Positions 46,769-56,426 of a stretch of 64,000 bases of DNA are shown piece after piece; position 1 is the stretch's first letter, and the number at the start of each line of letters is the position of its first letter. The stretch spans positions 2,170,001 to 2,234,000 of the forward strand of contig NC_014933.1 of NCBI RefSeq assembly GCF_000186225.1, in the 5' to 3' direction. The DNA is from Bacteroides helcogenes P 36-108 (lineage in GTDB: Bacteria > Bacteroidota > Bacteroidia > Bacteroidales > Bacteroidaceae). The position numbers and the translations under genes were made by a program. The notes beneath the pieces are model-generated. The model was not told where the DNA came from and made no database searches. It saw nothing but the letters and a program-made list of their open reading frames with translations.

Positions 46769-46831
46769 AAAAAGAGACCGACGAGAACATGGTAATCCCC
46801 TTTGTTTACCCTGTTTTCATCGGTCTCTTTA
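46769..46831 (+). terminator. Terminator after DUF4890 gene
   Basis: AAAGAGACCGACGAGAACA pairs with the complementary stretch ending CGGTCTCTTT; T-rich end. Confidence 0.8.
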
Positions 46832-46909
46832 TTGTTTTCCGGCTTTTCCTTGTGTTTTTGCTGCTCTTTTTGTTTCTTTGCGCTATCCAACTTACAAAAA
46901 AACGAAACA

Positions 46910-47455
46910 ATGAAGAATATAGTTTATGCATTGGCGTGTGTATCTGTTATCTGCCTTTCAGCTTGTTCATCAAAGAGTAAAAATGGAAATGACATGCAGG
47001 TATTGATGCAGGATAGCACAGAAAGTGCCGGTCCGCAGCGTATGCAGGTATCTGATGTGAAGACGGTTTTTGCTTATAAAGGAAAAGATTATGAATCGTC
47101 CGTAGTGCGCAAACCGGATGAGAGCCTGCCCATAGTAACGAACGAGCAAGGTGAAAAATTCGTTGATAACCACATTACTTTGCATATAACCTGTGGTGGC
47201 AAGCAAGTAGTGGATAAGGTATTTACAAAAGAGAGTTTTGCCTCATTGATCGATGCGAAGTTTATGAAATATGCTATTCTTGAAGGATTGGTATTTGACC
47301 GGGTGACTCCTCAGGGAATGATATATGCGGCCAGTGTGTGTTATCCGCAGTCGGATCTTTACGTTCCTATCAGACTGACTGTAACGGCCGAAGGTAATAT
47401 TTCCATGACAAAAGAAGAGTTGATGGAAGATTACCGGACAGACAGCATCAGTTGA
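46910..47455 (+). CDS. DUF4738 lipoprotein
   Basis: 181 residues from ATG 46910; the longer frame to 46802 would add a Phe/Cys/Leu-rich stretch that lies in the terminator. Lipobox LSA-CSSK at Cys 19. The body has FAYKGKDYESSVVRKPDESL, DNHITLHITCGGKQVVDK and YAASVCYPQSDLYVPI. Envelope protein of unknown function. Confidence 0.8.
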   Translation: MKNIVYALACVSVICLSACSSKSKNGNDMQVLMQDSTESAGPQRMQVSDVKTVFAYKGKDYESSVVRKPDESLPIVTNEQGEKFVDNHITLHITCGGKQVVDKVFTKESFASLIDAKFMKYAILEGLVFDRVTPQGMIYAASVCYPQSDLYVPIRLTVTAEGNISMTKEELMEDYRTDSIS

Positions 47456-47628
47456 CAGGTTATTGGCAACTGGTTGCCTTTGACTGCACATAATTTCTTC
47501 AATCAGTATTTTCAGGGAGAGATAGTTACTAAGATCGAGCGCAGGCGCAGTGGTGTAGGAAATGATTGTTCTTTGAAATTTAATTAAAGAGGAGAATGGT
47601 CGATATATAGACGATTGATATTGTTTAT

Positions 47629-47670
47629 GAGAGAGTCTCTCACGCATCAGTGAGAGACTCTTCTCGTTTT
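47629..47670. terminator. Bidirectional terminator
   Basis: Stem GAGAGTCTCTCAC / GTGAGAGACTCTTC, between the convergent DUF4738 and serine ammonia-lyase genes. Confidence 0.75.
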
Positions 47671-47671
47671 A

Positions 47672-48883
47672 TCACATTGGTTTGTAATCCTTTGCCAATC
47701 CTCCTTCACTTGTTTCTTTGTAAAGTGACGGCAGGTCGTTACCGGTTTCTTTCATCACTTCAACTACCTTATCGAAGGATACACGGTGCATGCCGTCTGT
47801 GAAGGAAGAATAAAGATTCGCATCCAAGGCACGGGCCGCAGCATATGCATTACGTTCTATGCATGGTATTTGTACCAGTCCGCATACCGGGTCGCAGGTC
47901 ATGCCCAAGTGATGTTCCAATCCCATTTCCGCCGCATATTCTATTTGTGACGGGCTTCCTCCGAACAACTGATTGGCGGCAGCCGAAGCCATGGAACAAG
48001 CCACTCCTACCTCTGCCTGGCATCCGGCTTCTGCTCCTGAAATAGAAGCGTTGGTTTTTACTATGTTTCCTACCAGTCCGGCTGTGGCAAGGGCGCGAAG
48101 AATGCGTATTTCACTGAAGTCACGGCTTTTTGCCAAATGATAAAGCACGGCAGGCACTACTCCGCATGAACCGCAAGTGGGGGCAGTAACGATTGTACCT
48201 CCCGAAGCATTCTCTTCACTTACGGCAAGTGCATACGAGAATACCAAGCCACGGGACTGGAGGGATTGCTTATATCCGCTGGCACGTATGTAATAGGTAG
48301 ATGCTTTACGGCGCAGATTCAATGGGCCAGGTAGGACACCTTCTTGCTCCAGCCCCCGTTTGACGGCAGCTTGCATGGTTCTCCATACTTCTTGCAGATA
48401 GTCCCATATATCACTTTCTTCACATTCCTTGACGTATTCCCAATAGCTTTTTCCGGTACGCTCACACCACTGTAGAATTTCGGTCATACGGTTCATTTCA
48501 TATACGTCCGGGGTGTTTATGGAAGAAGCGCCGTCATTTTCTTCAGCCAAAGCGCCGCCTCCGACACTGAATACAGTCCATTGGTCTGTCGTCCTGCCTT
48601 CGTTGTCCACGGAAACAAACTTCATACCGTTGGGATGGAAGGGCAGGAATATTTTGGGCTCCCAGATTATTTCTACCGGTGCTGCCGGCTGCAGCGTTTC
48701 GGTGATGGCAATATTGGTCATGTGTCCCTTGCCAGTTGCTGCCAGGCTTCCGTATAATGTTACTTTGAATGCAGCAGCTTCCGGATGTCTTTCCAGAAAA
48801 ATCTCGGCCGCTTTGCGCGGTCCCATAGTGTGACTGCTTGAAGGGCCTGTACCGATACGGTAGAGTTCTTTGATTGATTTCAT
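47672..48883 (-). CDS. sdaA: L-serine ammonia-lyase, single-chain iron-sulfur type
   Basis: 403 residues. The beta-like N-terminus (SIKELYRIGTGPSSSHTMGP) and the alpha-like domain (about 190-400; TAPTCGSCGVVPAVLYHLAK, CDPVCGLVQIPCIERNAYAA) are fused, with the Cys residues that hold the [4Fe-4S] cluster. It turns L-serine to pyruvate and ammonia. Stands alone between a terminator and mutS2. Confidence 0.9.
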   Translation of the reverse strand: MKSIKELYRIGTGPSSSHTMGPRKAAEIFLERHPEAAAFKVTLYGSLAATGKGHMTNIAITETLQPAAPVEIIWEPKIFLPFHPNGMKFVSVDNEGRTTDQWTVFSVGGGALAEENDGASSINTPDVYEMNRMTEILQWCERTGKSYWEYVKECEESDIWDYLQEVWRTMQAAVKRGLEQEGVLPGPLNLRRKASTYYIRASGYKQSLQSRGLVFSYALAVSEENASGGTIVTAPTCGSCGVVPAVLYHLAKSRDFSEIRILRALATAGLVGNIVKTNASISGAEAGCQAEVGVACSMASAAANQLFGGSPSQIEYAAEMGLEHHLGMTCDPVCGLVQIPCIERNAYAAARALDANLYSSFTDGMHRVSFDKVVEVMKETGNDLPSLYKETSEGGLAKDYKPM

Positions 48884-48937
48884 CTGTTTATTTACGATTT
48901 AAAGATTTGCGATTGAAGTTGTTTGTTTTTGGAATTT

Positions 48938-51457
48938 TCAGTTCAAGTCCACTACTGTGATACCCGCACCTCCAAATTGGATATGTTCGTCGGCAAATTG
49001 GCGTACGCCCGGTACTGTTTGCAGGTATTGACGGATCAAGGTGCGTAAAATACCCGTACCCGTTCCGTGAAGAATGCGTACACGTGACATGCCTATGAGA
49101 ATGGCATCATCTATGAAATAAGTGACGGCTTGCAGAGCTTCATCGCCACGCATGCCACGAACATCGATGTCTTGCTTGAAGTTCAGCTTTTTCTCATACA
49201 TGCTGTCTTGTGTCTGAGTGCTGATGTATGTGCTTTTAGTAGAGGTATCTGCTTGCTTGGGCTGTGCATTGGTACACTCCAGCCTCTCCAGTTTGACGGT
49301 GGTCTTTATATTTCCGAAGGCAACCGTAGCGTTTTTTCCATTCACTTCCATAACTTCTCCTACGGAAGCCTGCCCTTTCATCTTGACATGGCAACCGGGA
49401 GTGATAACAGCCGTGCGTTCGGTTTCTTTCCGTGTTTGTTGTGCTGCCAAAGTTTGCGGATTTTGTTCTTTTCGGTTTTTCTTCTCTTTTTTCCGGTTTT
49501 GCTTCTCCGCCAGCCTTTCCATTTGGCGGACTATTTTTTCTTCTTGTTCCTTGTTGGCAAGGGTTTCCATCGATTCGCGGAAGTCGGCTAATTCCTTACG
49601 TACCTGACGTGTCTTCTCTTTTTCGGCTTGTACTTCCTTGATGGTCCGTATGGTATTTTCAATACGTGCATTGGCTTCTTGCATCAATATATCTGCATCT
49701 TCCTTAGCTTTTCGCAGGATTTCTTTGCGTGATTTCCGCAGATCCTCAATTTCGGTCTGATAGCGTTCGATGGTTTCTTCCATTTGCTTTTCACGCTGGC
49801 GGATAGTCTGGCGTTTTCCTTCCCAGTACCGCTTGTCACGTACAATGTCCTGCAGGTATTTGTCGGCATTGATGTATTCGCTGCCAACGATTTCTGACGC
49901 ATCGGCTATCACATCCTCAGGTAAACCGATTTTACGTGCAATCTCCACGGCAAATGAACTTCCGGGATTGCCTATCTGAAGTTGGAACAAGGCTTGCATC
50001 AGGTGGCGGTCATACAGCATAGCCCCATTTACCACTCCTTCATGGTCTTCGGCAAAATGCTTCAGATTTTGGTAATGTGTGGTAATGATACCAAACGTAA
50101 GCTTTTCGTTGAAGCGTTTCAGTACGGCTTCGGCAATGGCTCCTCCAATCTGCGGTTCGGTTCCTCCACCGAATTCATCAATAAGGATGAGGCTGCATTC
50201 ATTACAATGCTTCATCATGATTTTCATGTTTGTGAGGTGGGAAGAGTAAGTGCTCAAATCGTCTTCGAGGGATTGTTCGTCACCTATGTCGATAAAGATG
50301 TTACTGAATATTCCGGCATGGCTGCGTTCGTGCATCGGGATAAGCAGCCCGCATTGCAGCATATATTGAAGGATTCCTACTGTTTTCAGACAAACTGATT
50401 TTCCACCGGCATTCGGACCCGAAATGACAAGGATACGTTGTTTTTCATTCAGTTCGATATCAAGTGGTACTACTTTTTTCCCGTGTTTGGCGAGAGACAG
50501 TTGCAACAGTGGATGCACTGCCATAGTCCAGTCTAAGATCTGTTTGTTTTCAAGAGCCGGTTTCAGTCCTGATATTTGCTCGGCAAACATAGCTTTGGCA
50601 CGTATGAAGTCTATTTCGGCAAGAAATTCGTATGAAAGTAATACATCTGGAATGGATGGTCGGAGTTGTCCGGAGAAATCTGTCAGGATGCGGATAATCT
50701 CACGTCGCTCATCCCCCTCCAGTTCTCTGATGCGGTTATTGGCTTCCACTACCTCGGCGGGTTCGATGAAAACTGTTTTTCCACTGGCCGACTCATCGTG
50801 CACGATACCCTTTAGCTTTCGTTTCAAGGCTGGTACTACAGGGATAACCAAGCGTCCGTCACGTATCGTGGGAGTTACATCTTTATCCACAATTCCTTCT
50901 GATTGTGCATTTCGCAATATATTGTTCAAGGAACGGGAAATGCTTCCCATGGTACTCGCCAACTCTCGACGTATGCGTGCCAGTTCGCTTGAGGCATTGT
51001 CTTTAATCTTCCCATAGGGAGACAGGATATTATTTATTTTTCCAATAAGCTGAGGAAATGCCATGATGTCTCCAGCAAGCCGTTTCAGGCAAGGGTAGGG
51101 AGAATTGTTATCCTCTTCGTTCTCCTTTTGTAAAAAGCGTACAATGTCCCGTATCGTTTCCAACGAACGACGCAAATCAAAAAGCTCCTGTTCGTCTAAA
51201 TACATGCCTTCCACCCGTATTCTTTTGAGTGACGGACGGACATCAAAAAAATATTGTGCGGGAAAGTTATCTTCTTCCCTGATTATGCGGATAAATTCTG
51301 TAACTTGCTCCAGACGTTCTTCCACTTCACCGAAGCGGTCAGAAAATGTCATATTGGTCACTCGCTCTTCACCAAGGGTACTGAGACATTTCTCTTTCAG
51401 TAGTTGGCGAATTTGGTCGAAACCTATCTTTTGTTCAAAGTTTTGTGGGTATATCAT
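48938..51457 (-). CDS. mutS2: Endonuclease MutS2
   Basis: 839 residues. MutS-type core and clamp (about 10-320), ATPase with Walker A SGPNAGGKSVC (about 344-354) and Walker B LILIDEFGGGTE (about 422), a long coiled coil (about 510-650) and the C-terminal Smr nuclease (about 765-839; DVRGMRGDEALQAVTYFIDD, LHGTGTGIL). It acts on branched DNA and on collided ribosomes. A -7 box TACTTTTG on the minus strand lies at 51481-51488. Confidence 0.9.
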   Translation of the reverse strand: MIYPQNFEQKIGFDQIRQLLKEKCLSTLGEERVTNMTFSDRFGEVEERLEQVTEFIRIIREEDNFPAQYFFDVRPSLKRIRVEGMYLDEQELFDLRRSLETIRDIVRFLQKENEEDNNSPYPCLKRLAGDIMAFPQLIGKINNILSPYGKIKDNASSELARIRRELASTMGSISRSLNNILRNAQSEGIVDKDVTPTIRDGRLVIPVVPALKRKLKGIVHDESASGKTVFIEPAEVVEANNRIRELEGDERREIIRILTDFSGQLRPSIPDVLLSYEFLAEIDFIRAKAMFAEQISGLKPALENKQILDWTMAVHPLLQLSLAKHGKKVVPLDIELNEKQRILVISGPNAGGKSVCLKTVGILQYMLQCGLLIPMHERSHAGIFSNIFIDIGDEQSLEDDLSTYSSHLTNMKIMMKHCNECSLILIDEFGGGTEPQIGGAIAEAVLKRFNEKLTFGIITTHYQNLKHFAEDHEGVVNGAMLYDRHLMQALFQLQIGNPGSSFAVEIARKIGLPEDVIADASEIVGSEYINADKYLQDIVRDKRYWEGKRQTIRQREKQMEETIERYQTEIEDLRKSRKEILRKAKEDADILMQEANARIENTIRTIKEVQAEKEKTRQVRKELADFRESMETLANKEQEEKIVRQMERLAEKQNRKKEKKNRKEQNPQTLAAQQTRKETERTAVITPGCHVKMKGQASVGEVMEVNGKNATVAFGNIKTTVKLERLECTNAQPKQADTSTKSTYISTQTQDSMYEKKLNFKQDIDVRGMRGDEALQAVTYFIDDAILIGMSRVRILHGTGTGILRTLIRQYLQTVPGVRQFADEHIQFGGAGITVVDLN

Positions 51458-51517
51458 GGGTTCAGCCTGTTTTCAGGGGGCAAAAGTACGATTAATTCGC
51501 GAAAAAAGAGAAAAATG

Positions 51518-51548
51518 TTTGCAGATTTAAAAATGATTTGTAACTTTG
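51518..51548 (+). promoter_or_regulatory. Promoter of tRNA-Ser(UGA)
   Basis: TTTG (51518-51521), 19 bases, TAACTTTG (51541-51548). Confidence 0.75.
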
Positions 51549-51587
51549 CACCGCTTTAGAAGAAAAGCTTCTTAAAAAGAAGTTTTT

Positions 51588-51672
51588 GGAGAGGTGGCAG
51601 AGTGGTCGATTGCGGCGGTCTTGAAAACCGTTGTGCTGCAAGGCACCCGGGGTTCGAATCCCTGTCTCTCCG
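51588..51672 (+). tRNA. tRNA-Ser (anticodon UGA)
   Basis: 85 bases. Acceptor GGAGAGG / TCTCTCC, anticodon loop CTTGAAA, long class II variable arm, T-arm GGTTCGAATCC. No CCA in the DNA. Confidence 0.95.
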
Positions 51673-51793
51673 CTGAAAACTATTGAAAACTGATAGCTTG
51701 AAAATTTAACATCCGATTTTATACAAGTAAAATCGGATGTTTTTTATTATTGAAAAGAAGTTTTTTGCCAGTCGGAATATTTATATAAAACAT

Positions 51794-51825
51794 TTGGTAA
51801 TTCCGAAAATTTCTTCTATTTTTGC
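51794..51825 (+). promoter_or_regulatory. Promoter of tRNA-Ser(GGA)
   Basis: TTTG (51794-51797), 20 bases, TATTTTTG (51818-51825). Confidence 0.7.
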
Positions 51826-51839
51826 GCTCCGAAAAAGAG

Positions 51840-51927
51840 GAGAGATGCTCGAGTGGTTGAAGAGGCACGCCTGGAAAGCGTGTATACTCCTAAAGGGTAT
51901 CCGGGGTTCGAATCCCCGTCTCTCCGC
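51840..51927 (+). tRNA. tRNA-Ser (anticodon GGA)
   Basis: 88 bases. Acceptor GGAGAGA / TCTCTCC, anticodon loop CTGGAAA, long variable arm. An integrase gene begins 300 bases downstream, so its 3' end is a candidate attachment site. Confidence 0.95.
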
Positions 51928-52228
51928 TGAGCGTCAAAGACGAATGACGGAAAAGCTAAGACAAGTCCTGTAAAATCAAGGTTTTACGGGACTTTTTTAT
52001 GTTTGTGCTGTGACAAGTGAAAGACATGAAAATGCCCTGTTTGGACAAAGTAGTGTTACTAAATCGTTACTGAAAATCAGCCAATGAAAATAGTAACGAT
52101 TTTAACTGTAAATTACTGATTTGTCGCTTGTTGTCTCTTGGATGTCTGTTCATACACGAATTGTTAATCGTTCCTTTGCAACGGGAAGTAAGATTCCTAT
52201 TGTAACGGACATAAAAAGAACAACGTAT

Positions 52229-53452
52229 ATGAGCAAAAGTACTTTTAAGATTCTTTTCTACATTAGAAAAAATCAAGTGAACAAAGATGGTACAGTCTGC
52301 ATAATGGTCAGACTGACAGTAAGCGGTGAGGTATCTCAATTTAGTTCTAAATTGAATATTAATCCTAAGGCATGGGACGTTAAACAAGGTAAAGCGGCAG
52401 GTAACTCCGTAAAGGCACGCCAGTTGAATGACTTGTTGGAGGATATACGTACTTCCTTGAAAAATCACTATCGTGATATTGAAATGCATGAATCGTTTGT
52501 CACTGCGGAGAAAGTAAGAAATGCTTTCTTAGGATATACTATTAAACAACAAACATTATTGGAGCTATTCAGAAAACATAATGATGATGCACAAAAGTTA
52601 GTAGGTATCAGTAAGAGTGCAGCTACATTAGCTAAGTATGATAGATGTTATCGTAGGATGGAGGAATTTATGAAGGCTAAGTATAATATCACGGACATCG
52701 CTCTGAAAGAGATTAATCATATGTTCATCACGGACTTTGAGACGTATTTACGTACCGTTAGTCTATGTAATGAAAATACAACTGCTAAATTTATGCAGAC
52801 TTTTCGGATGATTGTGATTATGGCGAAAAATAATGGCTGGATTTTTACTGATCCATTCGTGAATTATAAAATTCGTTTGAAGCGTGTGGATAGAGGATAT
52901 TTGACGGATGCGGAACTGCAAAAGATAATGAAGAAGAAGTTTCCCACGAAACGATTGGAACAGGTGCGGGATGTTTTCATTTTTTCATGTTTTACGGGCT
53001 TGGCGTATATTGATTTGAAAACATTAAAAGCGAGTGAGATTAGTATTTCTTTTGATGGTAAGCCGTGGATTATGAAGCATCGGCAGAAAACGGATACTCC
53101 GGTGAATGTTCCTCTGCTGAAGATACCGTTGGCTATATTGAAGAAGTACGAAGGACAGCTACCCAAAGGAGAATTGCTGCCTGTATTGAGCAATCAGAAA
53201 TTAAATTCGTATTTGAAAGAAATTGGCGATTTGTGCGGAATAAATAAGAATATCACCTTCCATTTTGCCCGGCATACTTTCGCCACAACGACGACGCTTG
53301 CGAAGGGTGTTCCGATTGAAACTGTATCGAAAATGTTGGGACATACGAATATTGAAACGACACAGATTTATGCTCGTATAACTAATGATAAAATACGGAA
53401 AGATATGCAACAGTTGGCTGGGAAATTGGATGATTTGGATCAATGGAATTAA
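52229..53452 (+). CDS. IntDOT-like tyrosine recombinase (element integrase)
   Basis: 407 residues from ATG 52229 (MSKSTFKILFYIRKNQVNKD). The catalytic residues fall at the same numbers as in IntDOT of the conjugative transposon CTnDOT: R285 and K287 (KHRQK), H345 and R348 (FHFARHT), H372 (LGHTN) and Y381 (QIYARI). The first catalytic Arg is replaced (FTGLA259), as IntDOT has Ser there. N-terminal arm domain 1-90, core-binding about 105-210. It marks the left side of an integrated element downstream of tRNA-Ser. Confidence 0.9.
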   Translation: MSKSTFKILFYIRKNQVNKDGTVCIMVRLTVSGEVSQFSSKLNINPKAWDVKQGKAAGNSVKARQLNDLLEDIRTSLKNHYRDIEMHESFVTAEKVRNAFLGYTIKQQTLLELFRKHNDDAQKLVGISKSAATLAKYDRCYRRMEEFMKAKYNITDIALKEINHMFITDFETYLRTVSLCNENTTAKFMQTFRMIVIMAKNNGWIFTDPFVNYKIRLKRVDRGYLTDAELQKIMKKKFPTKRLEQVRDVFIFSCFTGLAYIDLKTLKASEISISFDGKPWIMKHRQKTDTPVNVPLLKIPLAILKKYEGQLPKGELLPVLSNQKLNSYLKEIGDLCGINKNITFHFARHTFATTTTLAKGVPIETVSKMLGHTNIETTQIYARITNDKIRKDMQQLAGKLDDLDQWN

Positions 53453-53470
53453 AATTGTAATATTTGATAT

Positions 53471-53872
53471 ATGGAAGAAGGTAAGGTAATTATAGAGGCC
53501 GGAGATTCCGGCGGTGTTCGTATATCTCTCAAGCCTGCCGAGGATGGCAGTATTTGGATGAGTATAGCAGAAATTGCGGATATATTCTTTGTTGGCGGTG
53601 CTTCTGTGGAACGTCAAGTTAAAAAGATTTTTGCAGAAGGGGATTTACAGGAGTATGCAGTGAAAAAAGAAAAGCCAATCGAATATGCTCCCGGTAAATA
53701 TGGAAAGCTGGATTATTATAATCTCAATATGATTATAATGCTTGCCTTTCGCATGAATAGTCCGTTCTGCTCCATGTTCAGGGAATGGATATGCCGGCGA
53801 CTTACACAGAAGGTCAGCGAACAAAAAATCCCTATTTTCTTGCAGATAGGCAAGGAACAGGGGGTAAACTGA
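53471..53872 (+). CDS. RhuM-like protein, shortened
   Basis: 133 residues. SIWMSIAEIADIFFVGGASV, then KKIFAEGDLQEYAV and YNLNMIIMLAFRMNS with MFREWICRRL match the N-terminal RhuM (virulence RhuM/KilA-like) domain, an HTH-type module. Full RhuM proteins run to about 330 residues, so this is a short form or truncated. 18 bases after the integrase gene. Confidence 0.6.
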   Translation: MEEGKVIIEAGDSGGVRISLKPAEDGSIWMSIAEIADIFFVGGASVERQVKKIFAEGDLQEYAVKKEKPIEYAPGKYGKLDYYNLNMIIMLAFRMNSPFCSMFREWICRRLTQKVSEQKIPIFLQIGKEQGVN

Positions 53873-54029
53873 TTGTCAATGCCATTAATGCGGCTTAATT
53901 TGCTATCGTATGAAGCGGATTAAGCCGCTTTCTTGCCAATCTCTGTCCGATTGTCATTTCTATCTATAAAAGAATATAAAAGAGGATGGCTGAATTTTAC
54001 CTCTGAATGTCAAGTGGCTATCTTTGTGC

Positions 54030-55010
54030 ATGTTATTGAATTTGAACAAAGAGATTATGGTTGAGGCTTTTGATATGCTCGTCGAATATGATTCGGGAAT
54101 GGTATTCGAGGATTATAAGGTTCCAATGGGGTATGACCTAAGGGACTTTGAAGAGTTTTTCTATTTGAAGCGGCAGCCATTAGGTGAGTTTGTAATTGTG
54201 CTGAAGGAAGGCGGCTTGTTCTATTTTCTTTCGGATAATTTCTGTGACTTTACGGAGGTCTGTAAAAAATATGACTGGTATGTCATTTCACATCAACCAT
54301 TCAATAAGCAACTTGAAATCGGTATCGGGATGATGAATACCGGAGGCTCGGCCGGATGGATTGGACGGGCGGAGCATTCCGAACGGTTGAGCATGTATAA
54401 AGATATTCTGGTGTTTTCTTATGACTGTGGCGTAGAAACGGATTTTTATCCGTATGATACGACTTTCAAGGGATATTTTGAGATAGATGGAAGTCTTTGC
54501 TACTATGTACATGACTATTATCCCACGCGAGTTCAAAAAGTTGATGTACATCAGAAGCGTATCAGTAATTTGATATTCCGCTTTAAAGAGGGCGGCCATT
54601 GCGGTATGCTGGTCGCAAAGATTGTTTCTCTTTGCATGAAAAATATTTCCTACTGCAATTCTCCCCAACAAACGATTTTAATTCCTATTCCGGCTTCGAC
54701 ACGGGAGCGGCAACGGAAAAGGTTTCCGGTTCTCTGTTACCATTTATCTAAATGGTTGAATGTACGGGATGGATTTCAGACGATATGGATTGAGCAGGAA
54801 CGGGAGCAGATGAAAGGAAACTCGCGCAAAGAGGTTGTGTCTAATCTGAGTATTAGAAAACGGGATGTTCGGGGTATGAATGTAATCTTATTTGATGACG
54901 TGCTGACCAGTGGACAGAGTTTCCGGCAACTCCGACAAAAGATGATGGAGTTGGGGGCAAAATCCGTGATTGGGATTTTTCTTGGCAAGACGGTTGGTTT
55001 ACGTGAGTAA
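54030..55010 (+). CDS. Phosphoribosyltransferase-domain protein
   Basis: About 326 residues; start uncertain (ATG 54030 or 54057). The C-terminal third is a PRTase fold: IPIPASTRERQRKRFPVLCY and the PRPP-binding motif VILFDDVLTSGQSFRQL, closest to ComF-type proteins. The first 190 residues have no motif I know. Convergent with the triple GIY-YIG gene. PRTases of this type occur in defence-related gene pairs, but here the link is only by position. Confidence 0.65.
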   Translation: MLLNLNKEIMVEAFDMLVEYDSGMVFEDYKVPMGYDLRDFEEFFYLKRQPLGEFVIVLKEGGLFYFLSDNFCDFTEVCKKYDWYVISHQPFNKQLEIGIGMMNTGGSAGWIGRAEHSERLSMYKDILVFSYDCGVETDFYPYDTTFKGYFEIDGSLCYYVHDYYPTRVQKVDVHQKRISNLIFRFKEGGHCGMLVAKIVSLCMKNISYCNSPQQTILIPIPASTRERQRKRFPVLCYHLSKWLNVRDGFQTIWIEQEREQMKGNSRKEVVSNLSIRKRDVRGMNVILFDDVLTSGQSFRQLRQKMMELGAKSVIGIFLGKTVGLRE

Positions 55011-55031
55011 TAGGGAGTTTCTTGTCAATAT

Positions 55032-56219
55032 TCATTCATTTGAAAAATTCGTTTTCCGCTGCTTCTTGCGTTCATATTTCAGATGATTCATTTCTTTCTT
55101 GGTATATTCAATATATTTGCCTCCTTCTATCTTGTACCTTTCAAAAACCTTTTTCATGTGTAGATTTTCATCTACAATAGGGAACCTGCCACCTCTGACT
55201 TTCTCTGCTCCATATTTATTGAAGTATTTCTCAACAATGGGATTAAGTTCTTCGATAATCTCCAAATAATCTTTGGGGCATATAACGGGAATAACTTCTA
55301 ATAATTCTATAGGAGTATGGAGCTTGCACCATTCGCCATATTTTCCTCTCTCGTACTTTTGCATAAGCGCAGACAGATCGCTGCTATAACTCACATGGAA
55401 GCAGCCGTCTTCTAATGCCAGAACATAAACAACCATGACTCTCTCACTATCTTTCAGCGGTAAATCATAATCAATCATGGAATTCTTTTCTTCGTATTCT
55501 TCTATGAATTTGCTACGTGTGCTAAGGTCGGCAAGGGGTTTATGGTCTCCTCTTTTACGCAAGAAGGATTGGATGAGTCCCAAATGACGTTCTGAGTCCC
55601 AAAGTGTAAAACTCCCTCCGCGAACATTTTCATAGCCATGTTCAGCACCGCATTGAAGTACCCACTCATTGACCTTATTTATATTGGGAATACCGTTCTC
55701 AAAAACGACTTCCTGATACTTTAATAACCGTATAGGTTTATTAATCCGGGTCCAATAGGAGGCAATGCCTTTTTCATGCTTTTTGAGGGCGGCTTGCAGA
55801 GAACGTGAATAACCAACATAGTATTTGCCGTTTTCCAATTCAAGAAGATATATGAATTGCTCTCTTTTATTAAATGAAATATCCTCCATGTCTATATCTA
55901 AAAAATATCTGTGATGCTGCAAGCTTTTAATCGTTTCGATTTCACCCACATTGCACCAGAAACCACCCCTGACTCTCTGCCAACCTTTGGCTTTCATCAT
56001 TTTTATGGTCTGGTGATTCTCCCAACGATCTTCTTCTTCTGGTGAAGAGACAAGAAAGGATTCTTTTTCAATGACACTGACGGGAGGGTGTAGTTTAGTC
56101 CATACGGCTCCATTATCATTGAAATGTTCATTGAATCTTCTGTCGGGGTCGGTGGTTTTCCCTACATAGTAAAAATTATCCTCCAGTGCTAATGTATAAA
56201 TGTATATTAGGTAGCTCAT
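55032..56219 (-). CDS. Triple GIY-YIG domain protein
   Basis: 395 residues with three tandem GIY-YIG-like units: 1-120 (YIYTLALEDNFYYVGK, then DPDRRFNEH), 120-255 (FIYLLELENGKYYVGYSRS), 263-375 (VVYVLALEDGCFHVSYSSD). Each is followed by a WxxLHxP-like piece and a KxRGGxF block (QRVRGGFW, ENVRGGSF, EKVRGGRF). Only the first keeps the full YVGK and Arg set; the third has the Gly of YIG replaced by Ser, so one active and two binding units are likely. The repeat is unusual. Confidence 0.7.
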   Translation of the reverse strand: MSYLIYIYTLALEDNFYYVGKTTDPDRRFNEHFNDNGAVWTKLHPPVSVIEKESFLVSSPEEEDRWENHQTIKMMKAKGWQRVRGGFWCNVGEIETIKSLQHHRYFLDIDMEDISFNKREQFIYLLELENGKYYVGYSRSLQAALKKHEKGIASYWTRINKPIRLLKYQEVVFENGIPNINKVNEWVLQCGAEHGYENVRGGSFTLWDSERHLGLIQSFLRKRGDHKPLADLSTRSKFIEEYEEKNSMIDYDLPLKDSERVMVVYVLALEDGCFHVSYSSDLSALMQKYERGKYGEWCKLHTPIELLEVIPVICPKDYLEIIEELNPIVEKYFNKYGAEKVRGGRFPIVDENLHMKKVFERYKIEGGKYIEYTKKEMNHLKYERKKQRKTNFSNE

Positions 56220-56426
56220 CGGCTTTAAGTATAATTGTTGGCTTCATTTGTATTGCAAATATAGGCAAAGAATTGACACGGCCCTGTGCTTTGGCATTGG
56301 AGATTTGGAATAAAGGTCATGATGTGGACTAAATACTATAAAAATCTTTCATAGGTCGTTACCTACCTGTGGATGTATCCCTTTTTCTCTTCTCAATTTT
56401 GCGACATAATCCAAAAACGTAAAAGC

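Noticed and set aside
51588-51927. Direct-repeat attachment sites formed by the two tRNA-Ser 3' ends
   Set aside because: Both are complete tRNA genes with their own promoters and different anticodons; similarity is that of tRNA-Ser in general.
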